Source of the DNA: Bacteroidia bacterium
GTDB taxonomy: Bacteria > Bacteroidota > Bacteroidia > SpSt-205
Assembly (NCBI GenBank): GCA_025060275.1
Contig: JANXCJ010000034.1
Location: 1 to 15,469, forward strand
Direction: 5' to 3'
Length of the DNA: 15,469 nucleotides
In this document: positions 1 to 7,939 of the stretch, in pieces
Position numbering within the stretch: position 1 is the first letter of the stretch
Layout: each line of letters begins with the position of its first letter
Notes under the pieces: generated by a model
Database searches by the model: none
Seen by the model: only the letters and a program-made list of their open reading frames with translations
What the model was told of the DNA's origin: nothing
Made by a program: the position numbers and the translations under genes

Positions 1-2304
1 CCATCATTTAATCGGAGTACCATAGGAATAGCTTATGAAGGTAGTTCACCCGCTGTTTTTTCTCAAATAGATTATAACGCCTATCATGTAAATAATGCAA
101 ATGGATCTCAACATGCTTTCATAGGAGCTCTTGGGGGCACTAAGTATTCTACGCTATCTGCGTGGCGTTCAGCCTTGGGAATGGGAAGAGAGCAGAATAG
201 CATGGAATTCAGCAGTGCTCTCCCTTTCAACTCCAATACAGACCTACATTTTCCTCTCTCAGCAGCCGAAATGCCTATTGAAGGGGGAGGTATTTCCATT
301 ACTACTCCGATTAATATAAACGAAGATATAGATGGCGATACTCGTCCATTAGGGACACCTGGTGCGCCCGACATAGGTGCGGACGAAATGGCTGTCCCTC
401 CCTGTCCTACCTCCATAGAAGCAGGTACTATCAGTGTATCACCCGCAAGCGTAGAGGCAGGTACTCAGCAGTTTACCTTAACAGCCACAGGCACTGTAAC
501 TCATCCCGCAGAGTGGCAAGTATCCATAAATGGTGGAACTTGGAATACCCTTGCCCCCTATACTTCTCCAACTCTTGTTTATACGCCACAAGCGGCAGGG
601 ACATATGAGTTTCGAATCGTAGCCCGCATAGCTCGCTATCACCAAAGTTGTCCCGGGCTGTCCAATGACACCTCTAATATAGTATCAGGCACTGCTACCT
701 GCCCTAATAACTTGATTGCAGCTACCCTTTCTCCCACATCCGTTTCTGTCATGGCGGGTTCCCCTGCTACCATTTCTGTAGTAGGCCCTGTCTCCCTACC
801 AGCTCAGTGGGAAGACTCCTCATCCTCAGGAGGGTGGAACATCATAGGTCCGTATAATGGTACGCCTTTGAGCTACGTCCCCCCCCTACCCGGTACATAC
901 TATGTGCGATTAGCCTCGTTAGCTCCCTCCGGCTGCTCTAATTCTACTGTATACTCCAACATAGTAACCGTAATTGGAGAAGCCACAGGGAACACTATAA
1001 ATGATCCTCTCAACATTACCCCTCAAGTACCCACCCGTACAGATACCATAGTAAGTGGAAATAATGGAGTACCCCCTTACACAGATACTTATACAGGACC
1101 CAGTAACCGCCCTACCCCAGATGTATTTTACATGTATATCCTAAGAGAATGTATGGACTCCATACGCATAACTACCTGCCTTACTAGTCCGCCTAATGAC
1201 GATACCTACTTACATGTAATCCATAAAGGCACGGGTCGCATCCTTCACGCAGAGGGAGGAAGGTGTAGCTGGTGGTCCCAAGCAGAGATTTATGTATATC
1301 ACGATCCTACTGCTTCCGGGATTAGTTTCATAGATGATGCTACGAATTATCGCGGAGGAGCCCCCCTGAATGCAGGCGATACTTTGATAATCGTAGTAGA
1401 GCACAGCTGGGGCGGCAGCGTAGGGCCTTTCATCCTCCAAGTTCAAGAGTATCGTTATGACCCCAACAACATACCCGTTTTGCCTTCCCCGCCTTTCTTC
1501 CAGTCTGATACGAGTAAGCTATGTTGGAAAGGTGCTATTGTGCGGGATAGTCTCAATACTAACATTACCCTACCCCATATCATACATATCTGGTATCTAA
1601 ACGGAAACAGAGTAAATGGAGTAATTGGGAATATTTATCGTCCTCAATTCAATGCGCCAGGAGTAGATACGGTAGTAGTAGAGCTTCGTTCGTCTGCTCT
1701 TTCCTATTGTGCACCGCCTAGTCAAGTACCCAGAGACACAGTATATATCATTATTGATTCCCTTCCCAAAGTAGACTTCCTTGTAAATGGTAGCCTTTAT
1801 GAACACGGTCAGTATGCTAGTGTATCAGGCTCCGGTAGCACTATATGTGTGAATTACAGAGCCTCAGTAATCAATCCTAATTTTACTTACGAATGGCATA
1901 TCAATGGGACTAACTATACCGGTCCAGGGCCTCACCAGACCTGTTATACGCCCAATCAAACAAGCGATACAGTAGTTCTCGTTACAAGAAATGGAACATG
2001 CATAGAAAGAGACACTCTATATATTCTATTGGATTTCATCTCTAATCTTTCAAGCCTAAGCAAAGAGGTATGGGTCTTCCCTAACCCTGCTAAAGAAGTG
2101 ATTTACGTGCGGTCAATCAGCTCAGGGACTACAGAAATACACATTTATGACATGTTCGGACAGCTCGTAAGAAAATGGGAAGCTAATCTCAGTGCGTCTG
2201 AACCTTACCCCCTCAATGTCGCTGAACTGAGCAGCGGTATTTATCTCTTAGAGATAAGGCAGCAGGAAAAGGTCAGCTATCATCGCCTTACTCTCCAACG
2301 GTAA
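1..2304 (+). CDS. Secreted multidomain protein with T9SS C-terminal sorting domain (5' end outside window)
   Basis: The frame is open from base 1 and ends at a TAA at 2302, giving 767 codons with the N-terminus missing; any ATG inside the window is not the real start. Residues 1-134 look like the end of a right-handed beta-helix protein: an IDYNAY segment, a TLSAWRSALG segment and the closing DIDGDTRP...APDIGADE motif common in Bacteroidota surface proteins. Two diverged Ig-like modules follow (about 135-233 and 234-333), each opening with a Cys-Pro and sharing a PAEW/PAQW and a GTYEFR/GTYYVR segment. Residues about 335-484 resemble a pre-peptidase C-terminal (PPC) beta-sandwich, and 485-685 further Ig/PKD-like sheets. 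The last 80 residues (VFPNPAKE, IYDMFGQLV, LSSGIYLLEI) are a type A T9SS sorting domain. From the family this means export across the outer membrane and surface attachment or release. No catalytic site is visible, so adhesion or glycan binding is only a guess. Confidence 0.9.
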   Translation, partial: PSFNRSTIGIAYEGSSPAVFSQIDYNAYHVNNANGSQHAFIGALGGTKYSTLSAWRSALGMGREQNSMEFSSALPFNSNTDLHFPLSAAEMPIEGGGISITTPININEDIDGDTRPLGTPGAPDIGADEMAVPPCPTSIEAGTISVSPASVEAGTQQFTLTATGTVTHPAEWQVSINGGTWNTLAPYTSPTLVYTPQAAGTYEFRIVARIARYHQSCPGLSNDTSNIVSGTATCPNNLIAATLSPTSVSVMAGSPATISVVGPVSLPAQWEDSSSSGGWNIIGPYNGTPLSYVPPLPGTYYVRLASLAPSGCSNSTVYSNIVTVIGEATGNTINDPLNITPQVPTRTDTIVSGNNGVPPYTDTYTGPSNRPTPDVFYMYILRECMDSIRITTCLTSPPNDDTYLHVIHKGTGRILHAEGGRCSWWSQAEIYVYHDPTASGISFIDDATNYRGGAPLNAGDTLIIVVEHSWGGSVGPFILQVQEYRYDPNNIPVLPSPPFFQSDTSKLCWKGAIVRDSLNTNITLPHIIHIWYLNGNRVNGVIGNIYRPQFNAPGVDTVVVELRSSALSYCAPPSQVPRDTVYIIIDSLPKVDFLVNGSLYEHGQYASVSGSGSTICVNYRASVINPNFTYEWHINGTNYTGPGPHQTCYTPNQTSDTVVLVTRNGTCIERDTLYILLDFISNLSSLSKEVWVFPNPAKEVIYVRSISSGTTEIHIYDMFGQLVRKWEANLSASEPYPLNVAELSSGIYLLEIRQQEKVSYHRLTLQR

Positions 2305-2334
2305 AGCAGGGGATAAAGTAACTCGCATAACAAC

Positions 2335-2367
2335 AGAGGGGGAGGATTTTCCTCCCCCTTTATTTTT
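2335..2367 (+). terminator. Rho-independent terminator after the T9SS-sorted protein gene
   Basis: GGGGGAGG at 2338-2345 pairs perfectly with CCTCCCCC at 2351-2358 around a five-base ATTTT loop. The stem extends outward by an A-T pair, a G-T wobble and another A-T pair. It is followed at once by a T-rich tract (TTTATTTTT). It lies 30 bases after the upstream stop codon and ends 6 bases before the next ATG, so it should separate the first gene from the aminopeptidase gene. Confidence 0.88.
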
Positions 2368-2368
2368 G
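2361..2368 (+). promoter_or_regulatory. Candidate Bacteroidota -7 element (TATTTTTG) for the M1 peptidase gene
   Basis: TATTTTTG is an exact match to TAnnTTTG, the -7 consensus of the primary Bacteroidota sigma factor. It sits within the T-tract of the preceding terminator and ends five bases before the ATG at 2374. Transcription starting at the usual distance would give a leaderless or almost leaderless mRNA. No -33 TTG is visible at the expected spacing, because that region is the G-rich arm of the terminator. The T-tract alone could produce this match by chance, but the same octamer precedes two other transcription units here. Confidence 0.45.
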
Positions 2369-2373
2369 CCTGC

Positions 2374-5300
2374 ATGAAGATTGAACGAGTCCTTCTACTT
2401 TCTGGTTTAGTCCTAGCACAGAAGCCCTATTTTCAACAGCGAGTAGAATACTTCATCAAGGTTACGCTATATCCGCAAGAGCACATGCTCAGGGGGCATA
2501 TAAGGATTGTTTACACTAATAATAGCCCAGATACACTATGGGGGCTCTACTTTCACTTATGGCCTAATGCTTATACTAAAAGAGGTACCCCTTTTGACCT
2601 TCAGCAAAGGGGAAGTATGAAGAGCAGATTTTATTTTGCTTCAAGGGAAGAAAGAGGTTTTATAGACAGCTTAGACTTTCTAGTGGAAGGTATGCCTGTA
2701 AAACCCTTGCCTGCACACAAGGGGCCTCAACCTGCAAAAAGCTCTAAGCTTTCTCTTTTGCGTCGTGCACCAGATGTGATTTGGCTTCCTCTTCCTAAGC
2801 CTCTCCCCCCGAAGGGTACAATAGAAATCCAGACCCCTTTTCGTGTGCGAATTCCGATTACTTTCTCAAGAATGGGACGATCGGAAGTTCAGTATCAAAT
2901 TACCCAGTGGTATCCTAAGCCTGCTGTTTATGATAGAGAAGGTTGGCACCCTCTACCCTACTTAGATAGCGGCGAGTTCTACAGTGAATGGGGAAAATAT
3001 GAAGTAGAAATAAGTGTACCTAAAAACTTTGTAGTAGGGGCGACAGGCGTGCTTCAAAATGCAGAGGAATGGGATTTTCTCGGCAGCCGAGAGGCAGAGA
3101 CACGTAAATGGATAGCCACTCAGCCTCTGCAAGAAGAGGATACCCTCCGGAAACGTAGAGGTAGGGTACGAATTGTGCGCTCCCCTTCCCTCTCAAAAGT
3201 TCCTCTTAGAGAGGCACCAGAGTGGAGTAATAGCTTACAGGTAGCCTCTCAGTACAAGACCTTGAAGTATGTGCAAGATAGCATACATGATTTTGCCTGG
3301 TTTACGGATCCTCGTTATGGGGTATTGACGGATACAGTAGTACTCCCGAATGGGCATCGGGTTTTGTGTATTGCGCTTTTTCGCTTGAATTACTATTCGG
3401 CCTGGCGGCACGCCCCTCGCTATATTGCCGAGGTTGTTGTCAAGCTAAGTGAGTGGGTGGGCTCTTACCCCTACACCCATGCCACAGCAGTAGAGGGCGG
3501 CTTAGCAGCAGGCGGAGGAATGGAATATCCCATGATTACCGTCATAGTCCCCACAACAGATACGGCGACGCTTCGTCAGATAATTTTACATGAAATAGGT
3601 CATAACTGGTTTCAAGGAATGCTGGCCTCTAACGAACGCAGGCACCCTTGGCAAGATGAGGGCATTAATTCTTTCTACGAAAACCGTATGTACTATGAAA
3701 GTTCTACTTTTTTCCCTCAGTCTGATTTATTAGGAATAGCAGGCTACCCTGGAAGACGGCTAACTACACCTATAATAGAGCAAGTGTTCTATCATCACTT
3801 AAATGCAGACGTGGCACCATCCGAACCTTCAGAAAAGCATAGTCCCATTTCCTACGCCTTAGGGGTATACGAAGCAACTGCTAATGCCCTAAGAGCTTTT
3901 GTATATAGTGTAGGGGAAGAGAGTTGGGATAAAGGAATGCAATCTTATTATAGAAATTGGGCTTTCAAGCACCCTTCTCCCTCAGACTGGATAGAAAGCC
4001 TTGAAGCGGCCGGAGTTCCCTCTACAAGAACGATCTGGAGGTTTCTTCACACCGATAGAGAATACAACCTTAAGCTAAAATTCAAGCGTTTAGGCGATAC
4101 ACTTTATAAGATTGAACTAAGAGAGACAGGAGGACTAATAAGCCCTCCTTTCTTTGTAGGGGCTGTAGCTCTCTCTAAGGATGAATGGATCGTGCAGGAG
4201 TACCGCTTGCCTATAGACTCACCTGTTGTCATAAGCTTACCTCGGGAGAGTAAAGTCCTGATCGTCAATCCCATGTTATTCTGGTATGAAAGACAGGTGG
4301 GGGATAATTTCTTCTTCAACCGTCCTCTATTCAGAGGTTGGAAGCAATTAAGGCTATCTATGGGGGCTCCTCTCCGCCTTCCACAAGCACATGTAACGCA
4401 TCTGAATTTCTTACCTGTGGGAGGATATAACTACCGAGATGGCTTGATGGCAGGTATCTTGCTATTTCATGGGGTTTTCCCTAAGCGAATAGGAGAATTT
4501 CACTTCATGCCTTTGTATAGCTTTATGCGCCAGGCAATAAGAGGTAGTAGCGGCATAACCCTGCGCTCCTTTCCTAACGAACTACCTCTCCAACTCTTAG
4601 AGGGAAGAGTTAGAACCTCCAACTTTGCTGGATTCTGGAGAACCAAAGCTTCCATAGAGGCTACTTTCCGGCGGCGATACGACTTCATAAGTTGGCGCCA
4701 TGTCTTTCGTCTCCGAACATACTTATTAGCCTACGAGAATGAAGTGGGAAGGTATAAATGGGAAAATAAAGGAATGCCCGCTTATGTAGCATTAGATTGG
4801 GAGGGAAGACGCCAAGAAGCTATTACTAATCTATATGGTTTCTTTTCCGCGGGACATGACCTCCAAGGGCACCTAAGAATAGAAGCTGAAGGACAATTCA
4901 CTTGGCGCTTACTTAAGAAATGGACTGTATGGGCACGTGCCTATGGGGGCTGGACCTCACAGGGGACAGCTCCTTATCTTCTTTTTAGACCTTCGGGATT
5001 TGACCCTTTCGGGGAGGCTATCCTTTTAGACCGCTTCAGAGAGAGCTCTAACCGTATCATGCTTCAGCAAATTCCTGAAAGCCAAGGAGGATGGAGAACC
5101 CCTACCGATACCACCTTAAGCACTTCTCTACTCGCAGTGAATCTTGAACTGCCTCTCCCCATCCTACAAATAATTGCTCTGAGAATAGATGGAGGTTATT
5201 TTCCTGGGTCTAAAAAAACCTATTCGGGTCTCAGCATAGGGCTCCCTACTATTCGCATAATGGGGCGACATGTAGCGGGGCTATACTTTCCCTTCTGGGG

Positions 5301-5406
5301 GGATACCTTTAGGAATGGAAAGCCCTCCTCTTTTTCTGAGGTATTACGTGCCTTTACTTGGAGTATCCAGATACCTTTGGATATGCGGTGGGCTATTCCT
5401 TGGTGA
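2374..5406 (+). CDS. M1-family zinc metallopeptidase with C-terminal beta-barrel-like region
   Basis: A 1010-residue protein that should release N-terminal residues from peptides outside the cytoplasm. A short signal peptide (basic start, Leu/Val core, cleavage after about residue 15 at VLA-QK) supports the ATG at 2374. The zinc site is HEIGH at 406-410, with the third ligand Glu429 after exactly 18 residues (DEGIN). The upstream GGGMEYP at 380-386 is a variant of the GxMEN substrate-binding motif, and Tyr494 lies 88 residues after the first His, the spacing of the catalytic Tyr in leukotriene A4 hydrolase. From about residue 650 the sequence is rich in aromatic and Arg residues with alternating strand-like segments, and it ends in Trp; this suggests an outer-membrane barrel holding the peptidase at the cell surface or periplasmic face (inference). 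The gene stands alone after a terminator and converges on rnhB with a 17-base gap and no obvious terminator. Confidence 0.9.
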   Translation: MKIERVLLLSGLVLAQKPYFQQRVEYFIKVTLYPQEHMLRGHIRIVYTNNSPDTLWGLYFHLWPNAYTKRGTPFDLQQRGSMKSRFYFASREERGFIDSLDFLVEGMPVKPLPAHKGPQPAKSSKLSLLRRAPDVIWLPLPKPLPPKGTIEIQTPFRVRIPITFSRMGRSEVQYQITQWYPKPAVYDREGWHPLPYLDSGEFYSEWGKYEVEISVPKNFVVGATGVLQNAEEWDFLGSREAETRKWIATQPLQEEDTLRKRRGRVRIVRSPSLSKVPLREAPEWSNSLQVASQYKTLKYVQDSIHDFAWFTDPRYGVLTDTVVLPNGHRVLCIALFRLNYYSAWRHAPRYIAEVVVKLSEWVGSYPYTHATAVEGGLAAGGGMEYPMITVIVPTTDTATLRQIILHEIGHNWFQGMLASNERRHPWQDEGINSFYENRMYYESSTFFPQSDLLGIAGYPGRRLTTPIIEQVFYHHLNADVAPSEPSEKHSPISYALGVYEATANALRAFVYSVGEESWDKGMQSYYRNWAFKHPSPSDWIESLEAAGVPSTRTIWRFLHTDREYNLKLKFKRLGDTLYKIELRETGGLISPPFFVGAVALSKDEWIVQEYRLPIDSPVVISLPRESKVLIVNPMLFWYERQVGDNFFFNRPLFRGWKQLRLSMGAPLRLPQAHVTHLNFLPVGGYNYRDGLMAGILLFHGVFPKRIGEFHFMPLYSFMRQAIRGSSGITLRSFPNELPLQLLEGRVRTSNFAGFWRTKASIEATFRRRYDFISWRHVFRLRTYLLAYENEVGRYKWENKGMPAYVALDWEGRRQEAITNLYGFFSAGHDLQGHLRIEAEGQFTWRLLKKWTVWARAYGGWTSQGTAPYLLFRPSGFDPFGEAILLDRFRESSNRIMLQQIPESQGGWRTPTDTTLSTSLLAVNLELPLPILQIIALRIDGGYFPGSKKTYSGLSIGLPTIRIMGRHVAGLYFPFWGDTFRNGKPSSFSEVLRAFTWSIQIPLDMRWAIPW

Positions 5407-5423
5407 GAGTGGTAGGATAGCTA

Positions 5424-5993
5424 TCAATAAGGTCCCTTTTTCAATCTCCTGCTAACAAAACTCAGCCTATGGAGAGTAGAAATACCCCATTTATCTAAGG
5501 CTTCCCAGTGAGCTGGGGTGCCGTAACCCTTATTTTCAGCCCAACCATACACAGGGTGTAAGATGTGAAGGACATTCATCAGCCGATCCCGCACTACCTT
5601 CGCTATGATAGAAGCAGCAGCGATTTCAGGATACATTTTATCTCCGTGAATGCACGCCTCTACTCTACCCGTAGTACGGGGCAAGTGAGGACCATCTACT
5701 CGGATCTGCTCAGGCATTATATGAAGCGTCTCTATTGCTTCTTCCATAGCAAGGAGGGTAGCCTGGAGAATATTGCACGTATCTATTACCTGAGGGCCTT
5801 GCATCCCAATTCCAATAGCTATAGATTCCTTCAAAAGAATAGAAAAAATCTTCTCTCTCTGTTTAGGTGATAAAGTCTTGCTATCCCGTAGAAGAGGATG
5901 AGAGAATTGTGGCGAGGGAAGAATAACAGCAGCAGCTACTACAGGTCCTGCAAGCGCTCCTCTCCCTGCTTCATCTACTCCAGCTACCTTCAT
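5424..5993 (-). CDS. rnhB: Ribonuclease HII
   Basis: A 189-residue cytoplasmic endonuclease that cuts the RNA strand of RNA-DNA hybrids and starts removal of ribonucleotides misincorporated in DNA. The family signature is complete: the N-terminal VDEAGRG holds Asp7 and Glu8, VDGPHLP holds Asp100, and HGDKMYPEIAAASIIAKVVRD holds Asp118 followed by the conserved helix, so the four acidic metal-binding residues are all present. The C-terminal HPVYGWAENKGYGTPAHWEAL segment is also typical. Length matches the family (about 190-200 residues), and MKVAGVDEAGRG is a natural start. It is the last gene of a minus-strand run, 24 bases after the hypothetical gene upstream of it, and it faces the aminopeptidase gene end to end. 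Its presence downstream of a nucleotide-sugar dehydrogenase probably reflects only shared transcription. Confidence 0.96.
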   Translation of the reverse strand: MKVAGVDEAGRGALAGPVVAAAVILPSPQFSHPLLRDSKTLSPKQREKIFSILLKESIAIGIGMQGPQVIDTCNILQATLLAMEEAIETLHIMPEQIRVDGPHLPRTTGRVEACIHGDKMYPEIAAASIIAKVVRDRLMNVLHILHPVYGWAENKGYGTPAHWEALDKWGISTLHRLSFVSRRLKKGPY

Positions 5994-6017
5994 TTAGCTT
6001 CGCTACCTATCCTCAGC

Positions 6018-6575
6018 TTAGTAACTTTCCAAGGCTTTCTGAGAAAAGTGAATATAGGTCTCTCCCTTAGTAGTGACAGTTCGGAAAATCGTACTTTGGG
6101 AGGGTATGTGCCCAATCTTCTTTCTTAGCGATTGCAGGCGGCTAAGATAGTGATTGAACTTCTCAATCTGAGCCAAAGAGGGGTGATAAGACGGTGCTAA
6201 AAGCCTCCAGGGGGTCGGAGGTATCCAATCTCCTACCTTATCAAGCCATGGACCCTCAGGTAAATAGCTATGCAAATCGTAGAAGAACTCTTCATGCAAA
6301 ATAAGAAAGTCTAAGCCCCACTCTTCCCCATATGCCAATCCTAATGGCCAGTAAGTCAGGTGCAGCCCCATCAAGACTGGTAAGGAACAACCCCTACGCA
6401 GCTCCATTATTTTGAGCTCTATATCCTCAACAAGCTCAGCAGTAGATAAAGAGACAGGTTCTATAATTACTAAAGTTGCATACAAAGGGAGAGGTTCCGT
6501 AGGCCTAACATACGCTCCTCCTGGCGGGAGAGGAGGGGCCACTTCAATGGGGCACTGTGGATTGAGAATAGGCAT
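6018..6575 (-). CDS. Hypothetical protein between nucleotide-sugar dehydrogenase and RNase HII genes
   Basis: I do not recognise this 185-residue protein. It starts most plausibly at the ATG at 6575, which overlaps the end of the dehydrogenase gene by 32 bases; a TTG at 6593 would add six residues. It has no clear signal peptide or transmembrane segment. The N-terminal 25 residues are Pro-rich (EVAPPLPPGGAYVRP). A hydrophobic strand follows (LYATLVIIEPV), then an acidic helix, then a Trp/Tyr-rich middle (LTYWPLGLAYGEEWGLDFLI) and a basic, helical C-terminus (FNHYLSRLQSLRKKIGHIP). No catalytic motif stands out. The overlap with the upstream gene and the 24-base gap to rnhB suggest co-transcription. 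The long open frame and non-random composition favour a real, lineage-specific gene, but without a homologue this is not proven. Confidence 0.65.
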   Translation of the reverse strand: MPILNPQCPIEVAPPLPPGGAYVRPTEPLPLYATLVIIEPVSLSTAELVEDIELKIMELRRGCSLPVLMGLHLTYWPLGLAYGEEWGLDFLILHEEFFYDLHSYLPEGPWLDKVGDWIPPTPWRLLAPSYHPSLAQIEKFNHYLSRLQSLRKKIGHIPSQSTIFRTVTTKGETYIHFSQKALESY

Positions 6576-7911
6576 AGATAGCGGGACGACCAATAGAGAT
6601 ATAGTCTACCCCAGCTCTTTTAGCCTCTGAGGGTTCATAGAGGTTACGCCCATCAAAGATGACAGGGGGCTTAAGCAGACGGCGAATAGCCTCCCAGTTT
6701 GGCTGACGAAACTCTGCCCATTCCGTGAATATGATGAGACCTTCGGCGTTTTCTAAAGCCTCGTAGGGGCTTTTTGAGTAGGAGATTTTCCAATCTGAAT
6801 GGGCCTTTTGCAGAGAGGGAAGCGCTACTGGATCAAACACCTGTAAGTTGGCACCTCTGTCAAGCAGCCATTTCATGAGAGTCAAGGCAGGGGCTTCCCT
6901 AATATCATCCGTATCTGGCTTGAAGGCTACTCCCCATATAGCCAGTCTACGCCCCCGGAGCTGATCCCGATAGTAGGCTTGTATTTTTTCCCAGAAAAAC
7001 TCTTTTTGCTGCTCGTTAACAGAAATTGTTGCTTCTACTAAGCGCAGTGCAAGGCCATGCTGACGAGCAATGGCTGATAAGGCCCGCGTATCTTTAGGGA
7101 AACACGAGCCTCCATATCCTACACCCGCAAAGAGGTAACGACGCCCTATTCGGCTATCCGCTCCTATGCCCAGCCTTACCCAATCAATATTAGCCCCTAC
7201 TCTTTCACAAAGCTGGGCTAACTCATTCATGAAACTAATGCGCATGGCTAAGAAAGCGTTGGCCGCATATTTAGTCATCTCAGCACTTTCCCAGTCCATG
7301 ATATAGATAGGATTGCCTTGCCTCGTGTAGGGTACATAAAGCTGGCGAAGTTTCTCCCCCACGGTAGGGTTAGGTGTCCCAATCACCACTCGCTCTGGCT
7401 TGAGGAAGTCTTCTACGGCATAACCCTCTCGGAGAAATTCGGGATTAGATGCCACCTGCACCTGCATGGGAACTCTCTCTTCAAAGAAGCCTTGAAGGCG
7501 TCTAGCTGTGCCGACCGGGACCGTGCTCTTGCTAACGACTATAAGAGGCTCTGAGAGGCTATCTCTACGAGGTTTTTTCTGAAGTACTTCTGCAATAGCC
7601 TGCGCCGCCTGAAAGACGTATGTAAGGTCAGCTTCCCCCTGCGTACCCGCCGGTGTAGGAAGAGCGAGGAAAATCAATTCAGCCGATGATATTGCATCTA
7701 CTAAATCAGTCGTAAAAGAAAGACGCCTCTCTTGAAGATTCCTCTTGAGAAGCCTATCCAGACCGGGCTCATAAATAGGCGATTCGCCTCTCTGCAGGTG
7801 AGCTATCTTTTGAGTATCTATGTCATATCCCACCACCATATTTCCCGTCTCCGCTAATCCTGCTGCCGTCACAAGACCCACATAACCCACACCTATAACT
7901 GTGATATGCAT
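6544..7911 (-). CDS. ugd: UDP-glucose 6-dehydrogenase family protein
   Basis: A 455-residue NAD-dependent dehydrogenase of the UDP-glucose/GDP-mannose family. Members oxidise the sugar C6 alcohol twice, giving a uronic acid precursor for capsule, exopolysaccharide or lipopolysaccharide. The Rossmann glycine motif VIGVGYVGL is at residues 5-13, followed by IYEPGL (46-51), NPEFLREG (156-163), EMTKYAANAFLAMRISFMNE (211-230, with catalytic Lys214) and GYGGSCFPKD (265-274) with nucleophile Cys270. The C-terminal nucleotide-sugar-binding domain has FKPDTDDIREAP. I chose the ATG at 7911 because the protein then begins MHITVIGVGYVGL, as in homologues; an upstream ATG at 8004 would add 31 unrelated residues and run into the divergent gene. 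UDP-glucose is the likeliest substrate, but related sugars (UDP-ManNAc, UDP-GlcNAc) cannot be excluded from sequence alone. It heads a three-gene minus-strand run. Confidence 0.93.
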   Translation of the reverse strand: MHITVIGVGYVGLVTAAGLAETGNMVVGYDIDTQKIAHLQRGESPIYEPGLDRLLKRNLQERRLSFTTDLVDAISSAELIFLALPTPAGTQGEADLTYVFQAAQAIAEVLQKKPRRDSLSEPLIVVSKSTVPVGTARRLQGFFEERVPMQVQVASNPEFLREGYAVEDFLKPERVVIGTPNPTVGEKLRQLYVPYTRQGNPIYIMDWESAEMTKYAANAFLAMRISFMNELAQLCERVGANIDWVRLGIGADSRIGRRYLFAGVGYGGSCFPKDTRALSAIARQHGLALRLVEATISVNEQQKEFFWEKIQAYYRDQLRGRRLAIWGVAFKPDTDDIREAPALTLMKWLLDRGANLQVFDPVALPSLQKAHSDWKISYSKSPYEALENAEGLIIFTEWAEFRQPNWEAIRRLLKPPVIFDGRNLYEPSEAKRAGVDYISIGRPAIYAYSQSTVPH

Positions 7912-7913
7912 AT

Positions 7914-7921
7914 TTACTTTG
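7914..7921 (+). promoter_or_regulatory. Possible -7 element (TTACTTTG) for the outer-membrane protein / waaA unit
   Basis: TTACTTTG differs from TAnnTTTG at one position and lies 18 bases before the GTG at 7940. It would be the rightward partner of the ugd promoter; the two elements lie two bases apart on opposite strands, so polymerase binding at one should exclude the other. The match is weak and rests mainly on position. Confidence 0.25.
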
Positions 7922-7938
7922 TGCAAAAATACACAAAG
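7917..7938. promoter_or_regulatory. Inverted repeat CTTTGTG-N8-CACAAAG in the ugd / waaA divergent region, possible operator
   Basis: CTTTGTG at 7917-7923 and CACAAAG at 7932-7938 form a perfect 7-base inverted repeat. The 8-base spacer is exactly the minus-strand TATTTTTG candidate -7 element. A dimeric regulator bound here would cover the ugd promoter and probably the overlapping rightward promoter. The repeat would not lie whole in either short-leader transcript, so a DNA site is more likely than an RNA hairpin. Function is inferred from position only. Confidence 0.4.
7924..7931 (-). promoter_or_regulatory. Candidate Bacteroidota -7 element (TATTTTTG) for the ugd operon
   Basis: Read on the minus strand this is TATTTTTG, an exact match to TAnnTTTG. 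It ends 12 bases before the ATG at 7911, so the mRNA leader would be only a few bases. It also supports 7911 rather than 8004 as the start. No TTG is visible at the usual -33 spacing. Confidence 0.5.
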
Positions 7939-7939
7939 C

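Noticed and set aside
1210..1806. Minus-strand open frames of 69 and 78 residues opposite the T9SS-sorted protein gene
   Set aside because: They are antisense to a continuous, clearly coding frame and show no recognisable features.
5416..5425. Ten-base palindrome GATAGCTATC between the peptidase and rnhB genes, repeated within a 12-base palindrome at 12743-12754
   Set aside because: The second copy lies inside debranching-enzyme codons and the first overlaps the rnhB stop codon; two copies with unrelated contexts give no functional signal.
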